DNA of 49,194 bases from a bacterium. GTDB taxonomy: Bacteria > Krumholzibacteriota > Krumholzibacteriia > LZORAL124-64-63. The notes beneath the pieces are model-generated. The model was not told the origin of the DNA. It did no database searches and saw nothing but the letters and a program-made list of their open reading frames with translations. Positions within the stretch are counted from its first letter, which is position 1; each line of letters opens with the position of its first letter. Shown here piece by piece: positions 16,216-23,639 of this stretch. Location of the stretch: the NCBI GenBank assembly GCA_003353795.1, contig PIVY01000010.1, positions 1 to 49,194 of the forward strand, written 5' to 3'. The translations under genes and the position numbers were made by a program.

Positions 16216-16350
16216 AGGAACCTCCACCGGGGTTGGGATCGTTATGACCGGGTAGCGTGCTCGACCGCTGCTTTCCCCGGCCTCCGAGTTGGGCTAAAGT
16301 AAGCCCTGGATTCTGCTTTACCAAAGAACAAAGGATCGCGTTAGCCAAAA

Positions 16351-17457
16351 ATGTGCCTGGACCGGGCGGCCCCCTCCTCCCACGTCTGTTTCGTGAATTC
16401 CCTCAGGACCCTGGGCGGCGCCGAGCTGTGGTTCCTCGATGCGGCCGCCGGACTGGCTGCCCGCGGCGTACGCACGAGCCTGATCGCCCAACCGGGGACC
16501 CCGCTGCTTGCCGCCGCTCGAGCGCGGAACCTCGAGGCCGTGTCCATGCCGATCCGCTGCGACGGGGCGCCCTGGACGCTGGTTCGCCTGTGGCGCCATT
16601 TCCGCCGGCAGGGCGTGACCGCCCTGGTATGCAACCTCACCAAGGACCTCAAAGCCGCCGGCCTGGCCGGCCGCTGGGCAGGAGTCGACGTACGCCTGGC
16701 CAGCCGTGAGAGCGACTTCCCGCTCAAGGACAAATTCTACTATCGCTGGTACTTCCAGGGCGCGGCCACCGGTCTGCTCGTCAACAGCGAGGCCACCGGC
16801 CGCACCGTTCTGACCAGCGCCCCCTGGCTGGATCCCGACCGGATCCACCTGCTGTACAAGGGCATCGATCTCGGACGCTTCAGGCCCGCGGAACCTCCCC
16901 CGGGGCAGCGCCCGCCGGTGGTGGGATTCGTCGGCCAGCTCATCGAGCGCAAGGGACTGCACTGTCTCATGGACGCCTGGGAACGCATCCTCGCGTCCAC
17001 CTGGCCTGATCCCCCGCACCTGCGCCTGGCCGGCGAGGGCCCGCTGCACGACGCACTGCTCCACTGGCGAGCCGGGCTGGATCGACCGGAATCCGTGCAT
17101 CTGGAGGGATTCGTGGCGGAGCCGGGCGGTTTCTGGTCGGAGTGCCGCGTGGCGGTCCTGCCGTCGCGGGCCGAGGGTTTCGGCCTGGCCGCCGCCGAGG
17201 CCGCCGCCTGCGGATTGCCGGTTGTGGCCACCCGCACGAGCAGCCTGCCGGAGGTCGTCGCGCATGACGAGACGGGACTCCTGGTGCCGGTGGACGATCC
17301 GGCGGCGCTGGCCTCGGCCATCGACCGACTCTTGCGCCAGGATGGTGAGGTCGACAGACTGGGCCTCGCGGGCCGTGCGCGCGTCGCCGCACGGTTCGAC
17401 CACGAACACTGCCTCGATCGCCTGCTGGAATTGACCTGTCCGGAGGATCGACCATGA
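16351..17457 (+). CDS. Family 4 glycosyltransferase
   Basis: The 368-residue protein has the GT-B fold. The N-terminal 'LGGAELWFLDAA' is the acceptor-side glycine loop, and the C-terminal domain contains 'VGFVGQLIERKG' and the retaining GT4 motif E-x7-E ('AEGFGLAAAEAAACGLPVVA', E275 and E283). GT4 enzymes transfer sugars from nucleotide donors and keep the anomeric configuration, usually in surface polysaccharide or glycolipid synthesis. No membrane segment is seen. The ATG at 16351 has only a weak AAAGGA about 15 bases upstream, so the start is less certain than the frame. It overlaps the next gene in ATGA. Donor and acceptor are not known. Confidence 0.9.
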   Translation: MCLDRAAPSSHVCFVNSLRTLGGAELWFLDAAAGLAARGVRTSLIAQPGTPLLAAARARNLEAVSMPIRCDGAPWTLVRLWRHFRRQGVTALVCNLTKDLKAAGLAGRWAGVDVRLASRESDFPLKDKFYYRWYFQGAATGLLVNSEATGRTVLTSAPWLDPDRIHLLYKGIDLGRFRPAEPPPGQRPPVVGFVGQLIERKGLHCLMDAWERILASTWPDPPHLRLAGEGPLHDALLHWRAGLDRPESVHLEGFVAEPGGFWSECRVAVLPSRAEGFGLAAAEAAACGLPVVATRTSSLPEVVAHDETGLLVPVDDPAALASAIDRLLRQDGEVDRLGLAGRARVAARFDHEHCLDRLLELTCPEDRP

Positions 17458-18242
17458 CCAAGCTTCGCGCCGCGGTCGTGCAGACCGAGCCCGTGTTCGG
17501 CGATGTCGCCGCAAACGTCGCGGAGGCGCTGGAACTCGTTCCCGCCGGCTGCGATCTCGCCGTCCTGCCCGAACTCTTCGCCACCGGATACCAGTTCCGT
17601 GACAGCGATGAACTGGCGTCCCTGGCCGAATCGGTGCCCGACGGCTCGACCTGCAGCGCCCTTCGCGCGGCCGCGGCGAATTCGGGCACGACCCTGGTGG
17701 CCGGGCTCGCCGAGCGCGACGGTGATCGCCTCTTCAATACGGCGGTTCTCGTGCGTCCCGACGGCACCGTGGATCGTTACCGGAAGGTCCACCTCTTCTG
17801 GGACGAGAAGCTCATCTTCACCCCCGGCGACCTTGGCTTCCCCGTGTTCGCCGCCTGCGGCACCACCGTGGGCCTGATGATCTGCTTCGACTGGCTCTTT
17901 CCCGAGGCGGCCGGCACCCTGGCCCGCCGCGGCGCCAAGGTGATCTGTCATCCCTCCAACCTCGTGTTGCCGCATTGCCCCGACGTCATGCCGCTGCGCG
18001 CCCTGGAGAATCGGGTCTACACGCTCACGGCGAATCGCGTGGGCTGCGAGCACCGCGGCGAGGCTCCTCTGAATTTCATCGGCCGCAGCGTCGCGGCCTC
18101 GCCGCGCGGCGAGCGCCTGGTCGAGTGCGGCACCGACCGGACCGAAGCCGCCGCGGCCGATCTCGAGCTCGATCTCTGCGACCCCTATCTCACCCCCCGC
18201 AATCACGTGGTGGCAGATCGTCGTCCCGAATTCTATGACTGA
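17454..18242 (+). CDS. Nitrilase-superfamily carbon-nitrogen hydrolase
   Basis: The 262-residue protein contains the catalytic triad of the superfamily: E40 in 'LPELFATGY', K111 in 'YRKVHLFWDEK' and C144 in 'MICFDWLFPEA'. These enzymes hydrolyse amides or nitriles (omega-amidase, carbamoylputrescine amidase, ureidopropionase and others). 'NRVGCEHRGE' and 'SVAASPRGERL' in the C-terminal half resemble carbamoylputrescine or omega-amidase-like branches, but I cannot assign a substrate. The start overlaps the glycosyltransferase stop by 4 bases. A functional link with the glycosyltransferase is not obvious. Confidence 0.88.
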   Translation: MTKLRAAVVQTEPVFGDVAANVAEALELVPAGCDLAVLPELFATGYQFRDSDELASLAESVPDGSTCSALRAAAANSGTTLVAGLAERDGDRLFNTAVLVRPDGTVDRYRKVHLFWDEKLIFTPGDLGFPVFAACGTTVGLMICFDWLFPEAAGTLARRGAKVICHPSNLVLPHCPDVMPLRALENRVYTLTANRVGCEHRGEAPLNFIGRSVAASPRGERLVECGTDRTEAAAADLELDLCDPYLTPRNHVVADRRPEFYD

Positions 18243-18302
18243 GGTAAACGCTCCCGGGACCACCCGCGTCTTGTCCGGTACACCCCGGAGGAGGTGACGG
18301 CG

Positions 18303-18896
18303 ATGGCCACCACGACTCATCGGCAGGATCAGGATCTCGCGAGGAGAGCAGCCCAGGGCGACGAACGAGCCTGGCGCGCGATCTACGACGAGACCTGCCA
18401 GCCGCTCTTCAACTTTCTCTGTTTCCAGGCAGGCGACCGGGAAACCGCGCGCGACCTGCTCCAGGACACCTACATCAAGGCGCTCCGCCATCTCCACGGC
18501 TACCGCGGCGAAGGTTCGCTGCTGTCGTGGCTGCGCGGCATCGCCCTGAGACTGGTGCTGGACTGGCGCCGCGGCCTCGGCCGACGCCTCCGCCAACTGG
18601 TGAGCGTTCACCGCGAGGATTTCGATCTGGACCTGCCGGCACCCGATCGCAGCGAGGCCCAGGAAGCGGGTCTCAGCGTGACGGGCCACGCATTCCAGGC
18701 CGCCTTGCGTGAACTGTCACCGAAACAGAGAGCCTGTCTCGTGTTGCACGAACTGGAGGAACTGCCGTTCGCCGACGTCGCCCGCGAGGTGGGCTGCGCC
18801 GAGGCCACGGCCAGGGTCCACCACCATCGGGCCACGCAGAAAATGAGAGCGCTGCTGGATCACCGCGCCGACGAAATGGGAGGGCAGCAGGCATGA
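18303..18896 (+). CDS. ECF-subfamily RNA polymerase sigma factor
   Basis: The protein (about 197 residues) has region sigma2 ('DLLQDTYIKALRHLHGYRGE', residues about 55-74, then 'WLRGIALRLVLDWRR') and region sigma4 ('LSPKQRACLVLHELEELPF', 'DVAREVGCAEATARVHHHRA'), the helix-turn-helix that reads the -35 box. The sequence between them is short, without sigma3, as in ECF factors. ATG 18303 is chosen because GGAGGAGG lies nine bases upstream. The GTG at 18294 lies directly on that site. The stop overlaps the start of a membrane-anchored VWA protein (ATGA), the usual arrangement of an ECF factor and its regulator. The signal it answers is unknown. Confidence 0.92.
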   Translation: MATTTHRQDQDLARRAAQGDERAWRAIYDETCQPLFNFLCFQAGDRETARDLLQDTYIKALRHLHGYRGEGSLLSWLRGIALRLVLDWRRGLGRRLRQLVSVHREDFDLDLPAPDRSEAQEAGLSVTGHAFQAALRELSPKQRACLVLHELEELPFADVAREVGCAEATARVHHHRATQKMRALLDHRADEMGGQQA

Positions 18897-21226
18897 CGAA
18901 GCGTGAATACCGAGAGGCCCACCGGTTGACCGACCGTGAAAAGGCCCAGATCTGGAACGAGATCAGTGAACCCTACGAGAAGCGGCGCCGCCGTCGTTAC
19001 TGGATTCCCGCGCTGAGCGGTATGGCGGCCGCCGCCTGCGCGCTCGCCGTGATCCTCATCCTCTCCGCCGATGATGGCCGGGGGCCCGCGCCGGAGCATT
19101 TGGACGTCGCTGTCGTCCCCTCCGAGCAGCCGGTCGCGGCTCCCCCGGCCGCCGGCGAATCGGACCACGTACAGAGTCGCGAGATCCCGCGGGCGGTCCA
19201 GCCCGGTCCGTCGAAGTCACGTTCCTTCGTCGCCGAGAAGGACGGCGAGACCACCCGGACGGCCGAGGTCGTCGTGACGTCCGAGGCCCGTGCCGGATCC
19301 GGTGAAGGCGTGCTGCGTGGAATCGTGCGCGACGCCGAGACCGGCAAGCCGCTGGTGTCGGCCAACGTGATCCTCAAGGGCACCACCCGCGGCGCGGTCA
19401 GCGATGATCGCGGCCGGTTCGAGTTCCACGGATTGAAGCCTGGCCGCTACACGGTCCAGATCCTCTACCTGGGCTATCGCCCCACCGAGGAGTTCTTCGC
19501 CATCGCTGGTTCCGACACGGCGGAGGTGCAGGTGGCGCTCGCAATGACGATCATCGAGACGCTGGGTGCGCCGGATCCCGCGTCGGATCAGACCGTGACG
19601 GAAACGCCCGATATCGTCGCCATGGACCTCATGGACGCCCCGTCGGGGGTCCTGGCGCGGCCGGACAAGATGACCGTCCGGGGCGGACGCGAAGGAGAGG
19701 TCCAGATGCTGACCGACGGTGTCGTATCGCGCCGCGCGGGCGGCGGCTCCGTCAACTCGCCCGCGCCCACCGTGGGCGCCGAATCCGGCGGCACCCGCAA
19801 TCCCAACGACCGCCCCTATGACCTGGTCTACCACGAGCACTACGGTGTGAACCCCTTCGTGGCCACCGAGGACGACGCCCTGTCGACCTTCGCCATCGAG
19901 GTGGACGACGCCAGCTGGACAGTGGCGCGGCGCTACCTCACAGACGGTCACCTGCCCCCGGCCGAGGCCATCCGCGTCGAGGAGATCGTCAACCGCCTCG
20001 ACGCCGGATTCGACCGCATCGAGGGCGACGATTTCTCTCTGCACGCCGACGGCGCCCCGAGCCGCTTCGGTGTCGGCTACCACCTGCTGAGGGTGGGCGT
20101 TCAGGCCCGCGACATTCCGGCGGTGGACCGTCGTCCGGCGCACCTCGTGTTCGTGATCGACATCTCCGGCAGCATGGACCGCGAGAACCGGCTCGGCCTG
20201 GTGAAGCGGTCATTGCGGGTCCTGGTGAATGAGCTGAACGACGATGACCGCGTGGGCATCGTGGTCTACGGCAGCGAAGCGAGCGTGCTTCTCGAGCCCA
20301 CTGGCGTCGCGGACCGCGGCACCATCCTGAACGCCATCGACGGGCTGCGTTCCGGCGGCTCGACCAACGCCGAGGCCGGCCTGCGAATGGCCTACGCCAT
20401 GGCTCGAGAGCATGCGGCACCGGGCGCCATCAACCGGCTCATCCTCTGCAGCGACGGCGTGGCGAACATGGGCAACACGGGCGCCGATTCCATCCTCGAC
20501 TCCGTACGCGAGGAGGCCGACCAGGGCGCGAGCCTCACCACCATCGGTTTCGGCATGGGCAACTACAACGACGTGCTCATGGAACAGCTCGCCAACGACG
20601 GCGACGGCACCTATCACTACGTGCAGCGCCTCGAGGATGCCGAGCGGGTCTTCCGCCTCAACCTCACCGGCACCCTGCAGACCGTGGGCGCCGAGGTGAA
20701 GACCCAGGTGGAGTTCGATCCCGCGAGCGTGACGCGCTGGCGGCTGCTGGGCTACGAGAACCGCGACGTCGCCGACCGCGATTTCCGCAACGACAGCATC
20801 GATGCCGGCGAGATCGGCGCCGGTCACACCGCCGTGGCGCTCTACGAGATCAAGCTCACCGAGGACGCGGCCCGCGATCTCGAAAGTGGCAGGGCGCGCG
20901 ACCTCGGCACCCTGCGCCTGCGCTGGGCCAAGCCCCGCTATCACGACGAGGCGGACACAGTCACCGAGATCGACCGCGCCCTCTCCACGCGGGACCTCGC
21001 CCGAACCTGGGACGATGCAGCACCGCGATTGCGCGCCGCCGCCGTCGCCGCCGAGTTCGCCGAGATCCTCCGCAAGAGCTACTGGGCCAAGGAGAGTTCC
21101 CTGGCCGATCTCCAGGACCCGGTGACCCGCCTGGTCAGCGAACTGGCCGCCGACCCGGACGTCATCGAACTTTCCCAGCTCATCCGGCGCGCCGCGGCCC
21201 TCGCCCCGGCAGCATCGGACGATTGA
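18893..21226 (+). CDS. Membrane-anchored VWA (YfbK-type) protein with CarboxypepD-like domain, putative anti-sigma partner
   Basis: The 777-residue protein has a short basic cytoplasmic N-terminus (residues 1-36), one transmembrane helix (about 37-59) and a Pro/Ala-rich linker. Then come a CarboxypepD_reg-like beta domain (about 139-220, 'GIVRDAETGKPLVSANVILK'), a stretch that resembles a TonB-receptor plug ('VRGGREGEVQMLTDGV', about 260-280), and a VWA domain. The VWA domain has an intact MIDAS 'VIDISGSMD' near residue 423 and 'LSTFAIEVDDASWTVARRYL' before it. The last 300 residues match the C-terminal domain of YfbK-like proteins ('GYENRD', 'DAGEIGAGHTAVALYEI'). Its position directly after an ECF sigma gene, with overlap, suggests regulation of that factor. 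It may bind a ligand or metal outside the cytoplasmic membrane. Confidence 0.85.
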   Translation: MTKREYREAHRLTDREKAQIWNEISEPYEKRRRRRYWIPALSGMAAAACALAVILILSADDGRGPAPEHLDVAVVPSEQPVAAPPAAGESDHVQSREIPRAVQPGPSKSRSFVAEKDGETTRTAEVVVTSEARAGSGEGVLRGIVRDAETGKPLVSANVILKGTTRGAVSDDRGRFEFHGLKPGRYTVQILYLGYRPTEEFFAIAGSDTAEVQVALAMTIIETLGAPDPASDQTVTETPDIVAMDLMDAPSGVLARPDKMTVRGGREGEVQMLTDGVVSRRAGGGSVNSPAPTVGAESGGTRNPNDRPYDLVYHEHYGVNPFVATEDDALSTFAIEVDDASWTVARRYLTDGHLPPAEAIRVEEIVNRLDAGFDRIEGDDFSLHADGAPSRFGVGYHLLRVGVQARDIPAVDRRPAHLVFVIDISGSMDRENRLGLVKRSLRVLVNELNDDDRVGIVVYGSEASVLLEPTGVADRGTILNAIDGLRSGGSTNAEAGLRMAYAMAREHAAPGAINRLILCSDGVANMGNTGADSILDSVREEADQGASLTTIGFGMGNYNDVLMEQLANDGDGTYHYVQRLEDAERVFRLNLTGTLQTVGAEVKTQVEFDPASVTRWRLLGYENRDVADRDFRNDSIDAGEIGAGHTAVALYEIKLTEDAARDLESGRARDLGTLRLRWAKPRYHDEADTVTEIDRALSTRDLARTWDDAAPRLRAAAVAAEFAEILRKSYWAKESSLADLQDPVTRLVSELAADPDVIELSQLIRRAAALAPAASDD

Positions 21227-21259
21227 CACCCACCGGCGCGACCAGGAATTCGCGCCCCC

Positions 21260-21376
21260 CTTCACTGAACATCCGCCTACACTTCGCTCGCGAATCTCCG
21301 CAACAGAAAGCCCGCCGTCCAGGCGGGCTTTCGTGAGGACTTTCGCGAGCGAAGTGTAGGCGGATGATCAGTGAAG
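21260..21376. repeat. 117-nt inverted repeat at convergent gene ends
   Basis: The arms 21260-21294 and 21342-21376 are reverse complements at 34 of 35 positions. The interior carries a separate 11-bp terminator hairpin. The left arm begins 34 bases after the VWA stop, and the right arm includes the last two codons and stop of the minus-strand gene ending at 21368. The layout is like the one at 2646-2754. See the findings. Confidence 0.85.
21306..21332. terminator. Intrinsic terminator nested in the long inverted repeat
   Basis: GAAAGCCCGCC (21306-21316) pairs with GGCGGGCTTTC (21322-21332) around the loop GTCCA. Because the stem itself starts with A and ends with U residues, it can end transcription from both strands. 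Confidence 0.75.
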
Positions 21377-21790
21377 AGTCGACGGGGCGTCATTGCCGGG
21401 TTCGGCTCCATCGAGGGGCTCGGCTTCTCCGCGGAACTCGGGGAACGGTTCCGATTCGGGATCGAGTTCGAGGCAGTGCTCCCAGATCTTGAGGAGCTGC
21501 TCGAATCCCATTCGCTGGCCCATGGCTGCGACCTCGTCCTCGACGAAGGCGGTGAGGTATTCGGTCCGCCGGTCGCGATCGCGCAACTGTTCCACGAGCG
21601 GCATGTCGCGCCGGCGCTGCTCCGGCGTGACGCGCGCCCCCTGCAGGTAGTCGAGATACATGTCCCAGTCGCCGCGGAAATAGCGCAGGCAGATGAGCGA
21701 GATCTCCACCTCGCCGTCGCTCAGGTTGAGCGACTCCTCCTCCGGCGTCTCATCTCGGTGTCGATTCCGCGGATCCTTGCCGTCTGTCAT
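21368..21790 (-). CDS. Small acidic protein of unknown function
   Basis: The 140-residue product starts at ATG 21790 with GGAG upstream. The longer frame from 21889 would overlap the glgC terminator and is rejected. The sequence is strongly acidic, mostly helical, with no signal peptide or membrane segment: 'SLICLRYFRGDWDMYLDYLQ', 'FVEDEVAAMGQRMGFEQLLK'. Cytoplasmic location is likely. It follows the glycogen operon after a terminator hairpin at 21830-21851, so it may be read through or have its own promoter. Its C-terminal codons are part of the long inverted repeat. No family is recognised. A role in glycogen metabolism is only suggested by position. Confidence 0.65.
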   Translation of the reverse strand: MTDGKDPRNRHRDETPEEESLNLSDGEVEISLICLRYFRGDWDMYLDYLQGARVTPEQRRRDMPLVEQLRDRDRRTEYLTAFVEDEVAAMGQRMGFEQLLKIWEHCLELDPESEPFPEFRGEAEPLDGAEPGNDAPSTLH

Positions 21791-21829
21791 CGCATCTCCG
21801 GATTGGCGGAAGGTTCTTCGCCAAGTAAA

Positions 21830-21851
21830 GGGCCGGCACCAGCGCCGGCCC
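21830..21851 (-). terminator. Terminator after glgC
   Basis: On the minus strand GGGCCGGC (21851-21844) pairs with GCCGGCCC (21837-21830) and is followed by TTTACTT. It lies 35 bases after the glgC stop, so it should end or reduce transcription of the glycogen operon before the small acidic gene. Confidence 0.7.
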
Positions 21852-21885
21852 CGTGGGCACAATGTCGGTCCGGGAACCCGTCGGG

Positions 21886-23139
21886 TCAACCGGCTTCCAG
21901 GCCGCTCATGTCCATCTCCTTGGGAATCACCACGATGCCGTCCTCGGTGACGGTAAATAGCTGGCGGTCCTTCTCCAGATCCCGCCCGATGACCAGTCCC
22001 TCTGGGATGATCACGTTCTTGTCGCAGATCACACGGTTGAGATCGGCGTAGCGGCCCACCTGCACGCCGTCCATGAGGATCGACCCGGTCACCTTGGCAT
22101 ACGAGTTCACCTTGACGCCGCGATGGAGAATCGATCCCTCGACGTTGGCGCCCGAGACGATGGAGCCGCCGCCGATGATGGAGTTGGCCAGGATACCCGG
22201 CTGCGGATCATCTTCGGTGAAGCTGTGCACCGACTTGGCCGGCGGCACCGGCGGCTGCCAGGCCCGGAACGGCCATTCGCGATCGTAGAGATCCAGCGGC
22301 GGCGTCCGCGACAGCAGTTCCATGGCGCCCTCGTAGAAACTGTCCAGGGTCCCGATGTCACGCCAGTAGTTGGGGCTGCCGGTCGTCTCGTCCCGGAAGG
22401 GATAGGCGAAAACCTCGCCCTGCTGGACCAGACGGGGAATGATGTCCTTGCCGAAGTCGTGATGGCTGTCGTTGCGGCGCGCGTCGTGGGACAGCTCCTT
22501 GACCAGGCACTGGGTGTCCACCAGGTAGATCCCCATGTTCACCAGACAGTGGTCGGGATCGCCGGGAATGGTCTTGGGCTCCGGCGGCTTCTCCTCGAAA
22601 CCCACCACCCGCCAGTCCTCGTCCACCTCGAGAATTCCGAACTGATCCGCGCCCTCGCGTGGCACCACGGCGGCGCTGAGCGTGAAGCTGCCCTCGTTGT
22701 CGACGTGGAATTCCATGAGGTCGGAGTAATCCATCTTGTAGACGTGGTCGCCCGACAGCAGCAGCACGTGCTCCGGCTTGTTGAGCTCCAGCAGGTAGAT
22801 GTTGTGGTAGACCGCGTCGGCAGTACCCTCGTACCACTTGGTGCCCACGCGATGCTGCGGCGGGATGCGGTAGAGGAACTCGTCGGCCTCGTAGTTGAAG
22901 ATGTTCCAGCCGCGCTGAAGATGCTTGTCGAGGGAGTAGCTCTTGTACTGCGTCAGGACATACAGCCGGCGTAGACCGCTGTTGAAGCAATTGGAGAGCG
23001 TGAAGTCGATGATGCGGTAGTTGCCACCGAACGGAACCGACGGCTTGGAGCGATCCTTGGTCAGCGGGTACAGCCGCTCACCCTGGCCACCGGCGAGAAC
23101 GATGGTGAGGGTCCGACGCATCCGTTCGAGAATGTCCAC
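21886..23139 (-). CDS. glgC: Glucose-1-phosphate adenylyltransferase (ADP-glucose pyrophosphorylase)
   Basis: The 417-residue protein makes ADP-glucose from ATP and glucose-1-phosphate, the first committed step of bacterial glycogen synthesis. The nucleotide loop 'LAGGQGERLYPLTKDRSKPS' is at residues 15-34, followed by 'PFGGNYRIIDFTLSNC'. 'GTADAVYHNIYLL' and 'LSGDHVYKMDY' carry the catalytic and metal-binding Asp, and 'FGILEVDEDWRVVGFEEKP' carries the glucose-1-P contacts. A left-handed beta-helix ('IIGGGSIVSGANVEGSILHR') fills the C-terminus and would support tetramers. The GTG start at 23139 has GGGGAG eight bases upstream. It is separated from the response regulator by 55 bases and lies in one operon with glgA and galT. 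Confidence 0.95.
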   Translation of the reverse strand: MDILERMRRTLTIVLAGGQGERLYPLTKDRSKPSVPFGGNYRIIDFTLSNCFNSGLRRLYVLTQYKSYSLDKHLQRGWNIFNYEADEFLYRIPPQHRVGTKWYEGTADAVYHNIYLLELNKPEHVLLLSGDHVYKMDYSDLMEFHVDNEGSFTLSAAVVPREGADQFGILEVDEDWRVVGFEEKPPEPKTIPGDPDHCLVNMGIYLVDTQCLVKELSHDARRNDSHHDFGKDIIPRLVQQGEVFAYPFRDETTGSPNYWRDIGTLDSFYEGAMELLSRTPPLDLYDREWPFRAWQPPVPPAKSVHSFTEDDPQPGILANSIIGGGSIVSGANVEGSILHRGVKVNSYAKVTGSILMDGVQVGRYADLNRVICDKNVIIPEGLVIGRDLEKDRQLFTVTEDGIVVIPKEMDMSGLEAG

Positions 23140-23194
23140 CGATTCGACTCCCCGCGCCCCGGCGCAGTCTGCCGGCGGCGGGGAGAACCGGGGC

Positions 23195-23563
23195 TCAGTT
23201 CTCGACCATCTTCGCGTCCAGCAGTTCCTTGACCTTGCCGAGCAATTCCGTGGTGTCCGACGACTTCGTGATGTAGGCGTCGGCCGACCAGGTGAGATAG
23301 TTTTCCCGGTAGCTCGAGTAGGCCGTGTTCAGGATCACTGGAATGGTATTATCCATATCCAGGATTCTTTGCAAGGCTTCAATTCCATCCATGCCTGCCA
23401 TACGGATGTCCAGGATGATCAGGTCGGGACCCATGGTCTCGACGTACTCCAGTCCCTGGTCCGCGTTGTTGGCAGTCATGGTCTCGTAGCCGGCTCGCCG
23501 GAGTTCCGTCTCGTAGAGCAGGCGGAGGTGAGGTTCGTCGTCGACGATCAGAACCTTGGCCAT
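23195..23563 (-). CDS. Single-domain response regulator (CheY-like receiver)
   Basis: The 122-residue protein is a lone receiver domain: acidic pocket D8/D9, phosphoacceptor D52 in 'LIILDIRM', T80 and the invariant K100 in 'YITKSS'. There is no output domain, so phosphorylation must act by protein contact or as a phosphate shuttle. It lies 76 bases downstream of the histidine kinase, its likely partner, and just upstream of glgC. The position suggests control of glycogen synthesis, for example by contact with GlgC or GlgA, but that is inference. Start ATG 23563 has GGGAGG upstream. Confidence 0.93.
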   Translation of the reverse strand: MAKVLIVDDEPHLRLLYETELRRAGYETMTANNADQGLEYVETMGPDLIILDIRMAGMDGIEALQRILDMDNTIPVILNTAYSSYRENYLTWSADAYITKSSDTTELLGKVKELLDAKMVEN

Positions 23564-23639
23564 GGATGACCTCCCATGTCAGAGCAATTCTGGCCAGCGC
23601 CAACTCTACCAGAGGGCGCCCGTCCGGGCCAGACCAACT

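Noticed and set aside
18243-18302. An autoregulatory ECF promoter before the sigma gene
   Set aside because: A GGGACC stretch is present, but no matching -10 at the usual distance could be supported.
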